Part shown: piece after piece, positions 1 through 9,600 of the stretch
Layout: each line of letters begins with the position of its first letter
Numbering within the stretch: the stretch's first letter is position 1
NCBI GenBank assembly: GCA_027625915.1
Contig: JANTQA010000012.1
Location: 9,198,501-9,262,500 of the forward strand
DNA: 64,000 bases
Origin: Anaeramoeba flamelloides
Lineage: Eukaryota > Metamonada > Anaeramoebidae
Reading direction: 5' to 3'
The notes under the pieces: generated by a model
Seen by the model: the letters and a program-made list of their open reading frames with translations, nothing else
The model's database searches: none
Told to the model about the DNA's origin: nothing
Made by a program: the position numbers and the translations under genes

Positions 1-1551
1 TTTTGGTTTACTAGTTACTAAAGAATAAAGAATTATTATTCAAAAAATAAATAAAAACAATCACTTTGTGAGAAAAAAAAAAATATTAAATATTTTTTTT
101 AATTTATTCATCAATCCAAAAATGTACTAGTAATTCTAATTATCAATTGTGAAAATATAAATTTGTGTATTTTTATGATGAATGGTTAATTTTTCAAAAT
201 AAACAATTCTATTGAGATAAATTGGCCATGAATATTTGAAAAGGTCACCTTTTAGGTAATTTAAAGTATGTTAGGGTAGGTTTTGATGGGTTGAATGGTA
301 TGTTCAGATATTTTGGTCACAATTTTGAAAAAAAAAATAATTAAGATAGTAAAATAAGCTATGTCACTTGTTGTAAGATGAAAAAAAAATAGATATAAAA
401 TTGTTATTAAAATTCTATTTTCAACAAATTTTAAAAAGTATTTAATATTTGTTTTTTAAAAATTTAAATTTTCTTTAAATGAAGTAATTAAATATCACTA
501 ATAATAAAATAATATTTTAGATTTTTATTTCACACCGTTCGATAAAACTCTTGAGAACTTTAATACATATCAATTTAATCAAGAAACTATTCAAAATTTT
601 GAAAATAATTCAATTTTATCAATTTAGAAATTTGACCAATTTTGAAAATTAATAATATTCCCATTTTTCATTTTGAAGGAAAAAGAATTTAGAAAATATT
701 GAAAAGTTTTAATTTTTCTAGAGAAAAAAAAAGAATATTGTTGAGATTTTAAAAAAATGATTATTTAGTAATCTGTATTTTGTTTTCGAAAAGAATGAGT
801 TAAAATATCGAAAGAATTTATTAAGTATCAGTAGATATTTCAAAATCGAAATTCATACATTTCCAAGATAAAACTATCAAAATGTTAGCAATTATATTTA
901 TTAAGAATTAATTTAATTCTTTATTAATGGTGTAATCAAATTTTTTAGTTTGATGTTGGAAAGTAATATTTTTATATATTAATTTTTTATTTTCAGAGTA
1001 TTTTTAATTATTAATATTTCAATTCAAATCTCAGTCAATAAAAATAATAGAGGTGTAGGTAATTTAATAAATGGATGTTTAATCAAAGATTAACAAAAAT
1101 TATCAATTAAATCGAGATTTATTAAGCAAAACCTTTTTTTAAACTTTAAGGATTTAATAAAGTTGTTTTTTGGTTTTCAAAAAAAATTAAAAAACATAAC
1201 AAAAGAATTTTCAATTGAAAAATTTTTTTAACAAATTGTTTGGTCTTATTCACAAGAATCAATATAATAAATCAAATCGTTTTTTTATCATAAAAAAATT
1301 GGTTTTAGAATTTTGAGGATAAAATTACTTAATACTTTTATGTCTTTAAGAAAATTTTATTTTAAAAAAATCAAATTCCATCTTAAAACAAAAACACAAT
1401 TTCTAAGTAACCTTTCTAAATGACTTTAAAAATTTAGTCGTTTATAACAACCTTCTTAAATCAATACTAATATTTTTCAATCCTTTGAATAAATCAATTA
1501 TTTTTTTGGTAAACTAAAAGAATTATCCCAAAAAAAGAAATATAATTATAT
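1..1551. other. Intergenic, no gene seen
   Basis: AT-rich sequence with short A and T runs and frequent stops in all six frames. I see no conserved protein, no tRNA-like fold and no repeat shared with the rest of the window. Confidence 0.6.
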
Positions 1552-1553
1552 TA

Positions 1554-1748
1554 CATTCAGTTTCACTTTTAAGGCAAACTTTCAACGAAATTTAAGGCAC
1601 AAAAAAAATCTCAAATTAAAGCACAAAATTCAAATTCTAGTAAAAATAAATTGTAAAAAAAAAAATTCCAAATTTTGTGCCTTAATTTGAGATTCTTTTG
1701 TGCCTTAAATTTCGTTGAAAGTTTGTGCCTTAAAAGTGAAACTGACTG
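1554..1748. mobile_element. Palindromic hairpin MITE, family P, copy 1
   Basis: A 195-bp nearly complete palindrome. The ends read CATTCAGTTTCACTTTTAAG and, inverted, AAGTGAAACTGACTG, and the TA at 1552-1553 and 1749-1750 looks like a target-site duplication. The arms carry the family phrases 'aggcacaaactttcaacgaa' and 'ctcaaatta'. TA duplication suggests movement by a Tc1/mariner-type transposase supplied elsewhere; that is inference. Related copies lie at 10519, 28539, 60043 and 63537. Confidence 0.85.
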
Positions 1749-1750
1749 TA

Positions 1751-2349
1751 ATATTCCGAGTAACAAAGACTTGATTATTTGTAATAATGGTGGAAAGATA
1801 ATAAACAAGGTAAAAACTTTTTATAATGCAAGAAATTAAATGAATTTAATGGTTTTCTTTGAAAATAAAATGGAAAAAAAAAAATTAGATCTCTCACGAA
1901 ACGATTTTTTTTCTTTTGGATAACTTTGATGATCAGAATTTTTGAGACACTTGGAAATTTCTAAAATTTGTAAGTAGAGAATATCAGCAATAAAACACAT
2001 CAAAATTTTGCCTATTTAAATAGAGGACTGATCCCTTAACATAAAAAATTGTTTTAGGAAAAAACAATTCAAAAAAGGAACAATAAAGATTCAATTTTGA
2101 TTTAATTTGACTCTTTTCACAATTAGAACATTGAATGGTATTTTGGTTTCAATATCTGTTGACACTTATACACAGTTTGTACAAAAGTCTATCAAGAAAA
2201 TTTCCAAAATTGCAAAATTTGTCCTAATTCCTTAATAACAGTCTCAAATGGAAATAATTTCAAAAACATATATTTGTGAATTTTAACAAGTTGTCCCATT
2301 TTTGTTATATTTCTAAATCGTAACCAATTTTTTTATCATTTTTTGTCAA
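1751..2349 (+). other. Upstream region of the PAF-AH-like gene
   Basis: About 600 bp of AT-rich sequence between the hairpin MITE and the ATG at 2350. It presumably holds the promoter and 5' leader, but I recognise no specific element. Confidence 0.3.
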
Positions 2350-4011
2350 ATGCTATTCATTTTTCTGCTTTTTTTATTTACCTCTATTCTGACGCAATTT
2401 CAAATTATCTTGACAAGCCAGCCCTTTAGTTCAATATTTCTTGTTTTCATCATTCTCTTATTGACTATCCATTATCGAAATGAAGGCCTTTGTCTTCAAT
2501 TTGTCCCAATTTATTTAACAGTTGCCTTTGTAGGAATCCAAATCTTCATTCTCGGCCAGAACAAATACCTGCTGACCCGAATCTTCTGTCTACTATTGGA
2601 TCTAACTAGCTTAATTGTATATTTGTTTTTCCCACCCACCAGCTTACCCGATTTTAACGTTCCTGTTGCAACAACGTTGCTTGCTGTTGAAACAACAAGA
2701 TTTTTTCAAAAAAATTGGTTTAAAAAAGAGATTAACCTAACAAAATCAAAGAAATTGTATTTCAAATTATGGTATCCATCTGACTCAGTTTTAAACACAA
2801 AAAATAGAGCCAAATATTTGTCGCCTTCAAACATTTCGACCAATCGACTTTCGATGGGCCAATTACCAAAATTCCTTCGATCACTGCTTTGTTCTTCTGT
2901 AAACCCTGGGCTTATTTGGGAAGGCAGCTTATCGAAATCACAACCGAAATACCCCGTTGTAGTCTATTCCCATGGGCAAGAGTTTTTACCGGAGGGGAAT
3001 ACGCGTGTTTTGAAGGACATCGCAGCGCGAGGCTTTATTGTTGTAGCGCCTTATCATAACGATAAAGATAAAAGCTTTCCAGGGCCAGCTTACAATAGGA
3101 TTTATGATACATACGATACCTTACGGATACTCTATTTATTAGAATCTCTTGAGAAATTACCAACATATGGATCTTATCAAAAGACAAGCAAAATCTTAAA
3201 AATGTCCACTCTCAACTTTAACAGTGATGGTAACAATAAGGAGAAAGGAAACGAGAAAGAGAAAGAGAAAGAGAAAGAGAAAGAGAAAGAGAAAGAGAAA
3301 GAGAAAGAGAAAGAGAAAGAGAAAGAGAAAGAGAAAGAAAGCCACCAAAATGGTTTCGAGTTAAATAAAGCAAACATTCTTAAATTACAAAAAGACCAAA
3401 TAAAAACGTGGCTGAACGAAACAAAAACTGACGATTTACCTTCCAATATTTTTAATAACAAATTAGATCTAGATCGTATTGCGCTTTTAGGATTTAGCTT
3501 TGGTGGTACAACGGTCTGGAATTGCTTATCAAAAATTACAAAATTAAATCAAGAAATCATTCCTCAATTCAAATGTGCAGCAGCTTTAGATTTATGGTCC
3601 TATCCTTTATATGATAAATTAATAGTTGAAAATCCAATAACAGTGCCTTTAATGCTCATTTCTACTTCAATTTGGAATGAAAAAACGGCAAGAAACAACC
3701 TGCAAGATATTATTAAAAATTCTAAAAAGGATTCGTCACTTATTATTACAAAAAATTCCACCCATTTTGATTTTACAGATGTTGGGTTTATTTGGAATAA
3801 TTCATTATTGAAAAAGTTAACCATTAAATTGTTTGACCAAAAACCCAAACAATTCCCCTTGCTTGGCACAATTGACCAAGTTAATTGGTTACATGATATT
3901 ACCCAACTTGTCGAAACCTTTTTTGGTAATTATTTAGAAAAAAACCCCAAAGCATTCTTAATTAGCGAATTACCCTTTGCCGAGGATTTGTTTAGAAATA
4001 AAATCAAATAA
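2350..4011 (+). CDS. Membrane-anchored PAF-acetylhydrolase-like serine lipase
   Basis: A 553-residue alpha/beta-hydrolase resembling plasma/intracellular PAF acetylhydrolases, which cleave short or oxidised sn-2 acyl chains from phospholipids. The nucleophile elbow GFSFGG puts the catalytic Ser at residue 383. Asp414 lies in 'ALDLWSYPL' and His472 in 'NSTHFDFTD', the order and context seen in the family ('DAWMFPL', 'GSVHQNFADF'). An oxyanion-region motif 'VVVYSHGQ' lies near residue 210. The first ~100 residues hold three or four hydrophobic segments (about 1-21, 30-43, 52-70, 78-96), so the enzyme is probably membrane-bound with the catalytic part from about residue 120. A pure Glu-Lys run (about 302-331) is inserted before the nucleophile. 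The gene is intronless as read, starts at a true ATG and ends in TAA. The fold is secure; the exact substrate is inferred. Confidence 0.88.
   Translation: MLFIFLLFLFTSILTQFQIILTSQPFSSIFLVFIILLLTIHYRNEGLCLQFVPIYLTVAFVGIQIFILGQNKYLLTRIFCLLLDLTSLIVYLFFPPTSLPDFNVPVATTLLAVETTRFFQKNWFKKEINLTKSKKLYFKLWYPSDSVLNTKNRAKYLSPSNISTNRLSMGQLPKFLRSLLCSSVNPGLIWEGSLSKSQPKYPVVVYSHGQEFLPEGNTRVLKDIAARGFIVVAPYHNDKDKSFPGPAYNRIYDTYDTLRILYLLESLEKLPTYGSYQKTSKILKMSTLNFNSDGNNKEKGNEKEKEKEKEKEKEKEKEKEKEKEKEKEKESHQNGFELNKANILKLQKDQIKTWLNETKTDDLPSNIFNNKLDLDRIALLGFSFGGTTVWNCLSKITKLNQEIIPQFKCAAALDLWSYPLYDKLIVENPITVPLMLISTSIWNEKTARNNLQDIIKNSKKDSSLIITKNSTHFDFTDVGFIWNNSLLKKLTIKLFDQKPKQFPLLGTIDQVNWLHDITQLVETFFGNYLEKNPKAFLISELPFAEDLFRNKIK
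3253..3340 (+). repeat. (GAGAAA)n hexamer array coding for Glu-Lys
   Basis: About 14 in-frame hexamers within the PAF-AH-like gene, giving an alternating EK stretch. The hexamer period keeps the reading frame when the array changes length. Confidence 0.9.
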
Positions 4012-4536
4012 CATAAGCTTTTATTTATTTTTTTCTTAATTTAAGCCCCATCCCAAAAATTTGTATAAACTCAAAATTAAAAATAGGCAAAAAAATGCTC
4101 ATTTTTTTTTATTGTTAAGGTTTTAATTTTAGGAAACATTTTATACCCAAAAGCAATTTACAGACTTTTTGGGTTCATTTTTTCATTAAATGCTTTTTAG
4201 CATTTGCTAAAACCTGTTATTATTTCCATTGATTAATGACTTGAAAACTTTGATTTTTAATTGAATGAAAAATTCTATTCACTCCTTTTTTATTTTCTCA
4301 ACAAGTTAAAAAATGTTTTTTATTTATTTTTTTCGAAAAGAAAAAATAAGAAGTTTGCTTATCTTAAAATAAAATCAATAGGAAAAATTTAATCTGTTAA
4401 CGAGGAAATGTTGAAGTGACTAAAATTTCTGCCTTCTAATCCAAAGAGTGTCAAGATATAGCCATTATAGGTGTTTGAAACTTAATACAGTTTTCTATGA
4501 AAAAAGAAAAGAGAAAAAAAAACATAAAGGGTCTAA
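4012..4536. other. Downstream spacer
   Basis: AT-rich sequence between the lipase stop and the family-U MITE. No ORF or motif that I can support. Confidence 0.5.
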
Positions 4537-5036
4537 AGTATTGAAAAAAATACCGGACAGGAAAATAATACTGGGCAAGATTTTTAATTGTGAATATTAG
4601 TAAAATTTTTGTGTAATTTCATTTATTTACAACCAAATCCCTTTTTTTTAATGATCAAACTTTTTAATTTATAACTCACCCACTTATTAGAATAATGATT
4701 AATGAAATCACACTTATTTAAAACGCCATTCAATCAATCAAAAAACAAGAATAAAAAATTATTATTTTCCAAACTCTTCGTAAACCTCTATAAAACTGGA
4801 TTGTTTTTTCAAAAAGGGGATCAAGTTAGACTATCAAGTAATTACCCGAGTATTCTATAGATACCTTACATTGATAAACTTTAGGTAGGTTTATTACTAA
4901 TCTCATAAAAAAATTGGTTATTTATAATAAGGATTTGGTTTGGAAATATTTGAAATTACACAAAAATTTTACTAATATTCACAATTAAAAATCTTGCCCA
5001 GTATTATTTTCATGTACGGTATTTTTTTCCCTACTA
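4537..5036. mobile_element. TA-flanked MITE with ~85-bp terminal inverted repeats, family U, copy 1
   Basis: Left and right ends are inverted copies for about 85 bp: 'tttttaattgtgaatattag' on the left and its complement on the right, the right end closing with 'ttttttccctacta'. TA dinucleotides flank both ends (4535-4536 and 5037-5038). Length is 500 bp with no coding capacity, so it is non-autonomous. A second copy in the opposite orientation starts at 63585 and shares the internal sequence as well as the ends. Confidence 0.85.
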
Positions 5037-6297
5037 TACATATATATATAAACTTGAAGAGTAAAAAAAAAAAAGATAATAAAAAAGATATAAAAAAAAT
5101 AGAGAATTTAATAAATAATTGTAGAAAGAAAAAACTTTGACTATATTGAAATCGAGATGAATTTGGGGATACTGGGAGATTATTGAATTTGAGCACCATT
5201 TTTTTTTGATAGTGTGTCCAGTCATCTCGGTCATAAATATTTTATGGTGATATCATAGATTTTTAGTATGCCCTTTTTCTCAAGTCATCTAAATCTTCTT
5301 TGACTATTATGTTGAAGTCAATGTTTTTGGTTTTTTGAGGAATATTTTCGAATTTCTGAGAGTTTTTTCATATTTTTTACTATCACAAATATAATATTCT
5401 ACATCTTCAACCTCCCCTGTACAACACAACATATATTTTTTGAATATACCTCCAATTTATATACAGTTTTCAAAACCTAATATTAAATTACATTTATGTA
5501 TCTTTAATATTATTGTTTTTATATTTATATGCCATTTATATCCAAAAAAAAAAAAAAAAATGAATCACAATTTTTATAAAGAACATTTAGATATTTTATT
5601 ATTGAACTTTTAATGAAAAAAAAGGTTAAGATTTTTTATGCTTATAAATATCTGAATTTTCAAAGACATTATATAGTCTCAATTTTTTCACTACTTATTT
5701 GTCTTTTCGAAGATATTTTTTTTTCAACATAATCTTTTACAAATAAAAAAAAAAAAAAAAAATGTCCAAAGAAAAAAAAAAAATAGAAAAAGTAAAGAAA
5801 AAAAAAAAACAGAAAAAGTAAAGAAAAAAAAAAAACAGAAAAACAAAAATTTGAAAAAGCAAAAAAAAAAGTTGCACAAATAGAAAAAATATTTTTGATC
5901 GAACAATTGAAAAATTTTTTTAATAAGAATATATTTTTTTGATAAGAATACGGGAAAATCACACAAAATAACTTCCATTCACCTTATAAAGTGAGTCAAT
6001 TTTTTTTAAAAATAGCTTAATTTCTATTCCTGAATTCTACAATACAAAGTTAAGAGAAGAATATTAGTGTTTGATTGGATTAGTACATCTATTGTGTATT
6101 TATCAAAATATATCAAGATAAATATTAATACTGATTGAACCAATGGTGATGGTATTTATTTTAAAATATATTCTTTAAAATATTTCCAAAAAATGAAATG
6201 AAAAAAAAATTGGACTTTTTCTTGACACAAAACTAGGCTTGGGATATTATTGAATAAATTATTAATTACACTGAAATAACATAAAAATAATTTTTTT
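5037..6297. other. Intergenic, low complexity
   Basis: AT-rich, with a short TA run near 5037-5050 and A-rich tandem units (AGAAAAAGTAAAG-type, repeated about three times at 5783-5840). No gene seen. Confidence 0.5.
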
Positions 6298-6617
6298 TTG
6301 AAATTAAAAGATTATCCTCAATATCAAAAAATATGGTTTCAAATTCTTTTTGAAAAAAATAAATATCTTTTGAAAAAACAATTCAAAAATAATTTTCTGC
6401 TTCTAATAAAATTTCTTTTCAAAATCAATCATAATAATCGTTTATTTTTAAATTTTTGTTTTAGTTTGGAGAAAAGATCTTGATTTAAAATATTTGTATT
6501 TGATATTCAAAAAAACAATTAATTAGATTTTTTTTTAAAGTTAATATCAATTGAAGAAGATATTTTCATTTTTTCTAATTATGATTTTCCATTAAAATAT
6601 AAAAAAAAAATTAAGTA
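6298..6617 (+). other. Possible exon pair, unidentified, tail-to-tail with PSMA3
   Basis: A 62-codon open stretch begins at a TTG, not an ATG, and reads 'LKLKDYPQYQKIWFQILFEK'. A possible acceptor (TTTTGTTTTAG, about 6465) is followed by 'WRKDLDLKYLYLIFKKTIN'. A further open stretch 'IEEDIFIFSNYDFPLKYK' ends at a TAA (6615-6617), eight bases from the PSMA3 stop. At least one frame change is needed, no start is visible and I recognise no family. It could be a decayed gene or chance. Confidence 0.2.
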
Positions 6618-6624
6618 AAATAAA

Positions 6625-9600
6625 TTAATCTTCTTCATTTTCTTGACCTTTTACCCATTCAACAGCTTCTTCAATTAATTTTTTTGGAACAAGTTTATGC
6701 TTTCCTTTGGTTTCTTTACAGATCCAGCTCATTTCTAATTCCATTTCTTTTTCTTTTGTTTCGTCATGAACAGTTTTTATCAAAATTTTGGCAATTTCTT
6801 TAACTGCGTCTTTACAAGTCATTTCTGATAATTTTAATTTACTGATTTCAGTTTTAGCTTCTTGTTTTCCTTTACCGATCGCACAGCCATAAAATCCCTT
6901 TTAATAGTTAATTAATTGTAATAGATATATAATTAATTGTTATTATTAAGAGCAATTTTAATATTTCAATATCCCATTATTATTTTTTTAATTTCGTTAT
7001 TCACAAATATCTACTAATTTGTGTCGAAAGCAAATGAAAAATAAAAAATTATTTTGTTTTTCAAATTATTGTATTCATTTCCCTCCTTCCAAAAAATACC
7101 GAGATTAAAAAAAATTAAGAATTAAAGTACCTTTTAAAATATAAAAACGGGAAGAACCCAATACCTTTTTTTTTATTTTTATATATTTTTATTTATGCTT
7201 AATAGGAAAACGCATCAATATAATTATTTTGTTTGTGATAAAATCAGATTATCAGTATTTTGGGTCTCAAATCATTAATTTATAGTTTTTTAACTAATTA
7301 AAAGAGTTTTCATAAATTTAAGAATTATTTTTGAAAATATCTTTATCAACTCAAAAAAATGATATTTATTTTGTTTTTTTTCTTGAACAAAAACTCTAAA
7401 TAATAAAGCACTGATAACTCCATATATTTTTTTTTTATTATTGAATGTTTATCGAAATTTTTAAGTCAATTTTTAAGAATAAATTAAAAACTCACAAAAT
7501 AAAATTTTACTCATTTTTTTATAATATTTTTTATGGTTTATCTGAGAATATGTAGATTATTACAATTTTATAATAATTTCAGCTAAAAAACAAAAAAATT
7601 CTGATAATCTACAGATTAATGAAAAGATAATTTAAATATGAAATTATAAACCAAAATTCAAAATTTTTAACACAGTTAAAACACTTCAAAGAATCAGAGT
7701 AATAAAATTTTATTCAATTTAGAAATAAATTTGATTTTTGTAAAATAGGAAAATCATTTTTTTCATCTTTTAGTTTTTTTTTTTTTTTCATTTCATTTTT
7801 GAAATTACAAAACCTGTTTCGTTCGATCAAAATTTTTTTCGAATGATTGATATTATGTTAAGGTTGAGTTGTTCAAAACCGAAGAACTCAAATAAAATTA
7901 ATTGATGGTCTCTAAACATTTGATCGATCAATAATTGTTAGTTAGAATTTAAACAAATTTACCAATACATTTTTTTTATTCAAACTCAAATCTTTTTGTA
8001 ATGAGTTGAATAGATACATATACAGATGGGAAAAGGGAATAAATTCTAAATTATGCCCATGATGTAACAAAAAAGTTGACGACATAGACCACTTTATTTG
8101 GGACTGTGAAAAATATGAGAGAAACAGGAAACACTGGAAAAAACAAATCAAAAAAATCAAATATTTTGACTATAGCATAATAGTCAAAAAAAAGACAGAT
8201 GAATTACTGAGGAAAATGAACATAAAAGAAATTTATGACATTACCATAGAATATATTCTGACCAACATGACTCAACATGCAATTAGGAAAAAGAAGCTCA
8301 AGACAAAATACAACTTAACAATAAATCCAATACATTTTTTTTTTCAGGTCTCTCACAATAATTATTTAAAACCACTTTTTTTTCCACTCTTCATTCTTTT
8401 CTTTCTATCATTCTTTTACAAATTCTTTATTTTTACTCTTTCTTGTTTTAGAAAACTAAATTAAGATTCAAATACTTCTGATGACTGTATCTATTAGATA
8501 CTCTTTGAATTAGAAGTCTCAAATTTAGTCACTTCAAAATTCTCTCTTTAACAGATTAGATGAGGTTTCATCTAACCCTTAACAATAAACCAATACATTT
8601 TTTTGTTGTGACACATCCAAAATTTATTGGAAATTGAAAATTTATCTCAAAATCGCCCAATTTCCAGACAACTTTACTGAAAAACAGCCATACCTAAAAT
8701 GGAGATCATCAAAAATTCGATTCAAACTGAAATCTATCACAAACAATCTGAATAAATACACATAGAAAGATGGAAAAAAGGACCAAAACCTAAGATATTC
8801 CCATTCTGTAAAAGAAAAATTTATGATGTAGACTGTTTTATATGTGGCTGTAAAAAATATGAAAAAACTAGCAGAAAATGGGTAAAGTACCTAAAAAAAA
8901 TCAAAAATTTTGACTTCAATATCATTGTCCAAGAAGATACAGATGAATTATTGAGAAAAATGAACATATAAGAAATCTATGGTATCACTATAAAATACAT
9001 TTTGACAGATATTACTCAACACGTAATTAGGAAAAAGGAACTCAATTCAATAACCCCAAATCAACCCTAAATTCAACTGTATCTCAATAACTTTCGGTTT
9101 TTTCCAATCATTAATTTTTAAATTCTTTATTTTTTTATTTCTTCACTTTTCACCATTTCTATTTTTTTAACATTTCTTCATTATTTTTTTTTTATCTTTT
9201 CTTCATTTTGTTTTAGAAAACTAAATCGAGTTTCAAATTCTTCTAAAGACAACTCTCAGACACTCTTTGAATTTTAATACACACATTTAGCCACTTCAAA
9301 ATTCTCTCTTTAACAGATTAATTACTTTTTAAAAATTTAACCATTAATAATAAATCGCTCTCTCCAAAATTTTTAACACACTCTAGATTTATTAGTATTG
9401 TTGATTATTTATTATTTCTTTTTTAGAGATTGTATATATATAAATAATTGTTAACATTTCAATTAGTGAACGATTCTAATTTGGTATTTTTTCTAGAATT
9501 GATTAAATCAGATTTTTTTTTTATTTTTTTTTATTTTTTCACTGACTGGTCAATTCTTCTTTATATTGGGAAGAAGAGTTATAAAGGAAAAGATCAAGTC

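Noticed and set aside
1611-1808. 65-residue minus-strand ORF
   Set aside because: Lies across the palindromic MITE P copy 1 and has no coding character.
6298-6483. 'LKDYPQY' string as a second CNOT1 copy
   Set aside because: It matches a seven-residue piece of human CNOT1 by chance; the surrounding residues do not align and the real CNOT1 region here reads differently.
6625-6822. 65-residue ORF starting MTCKDAVKE as a separate gene
   Set aside because: It is the end of PSMA3 exon 3; coding sequence continues upstream in frame to the splice acceptor at 6898.
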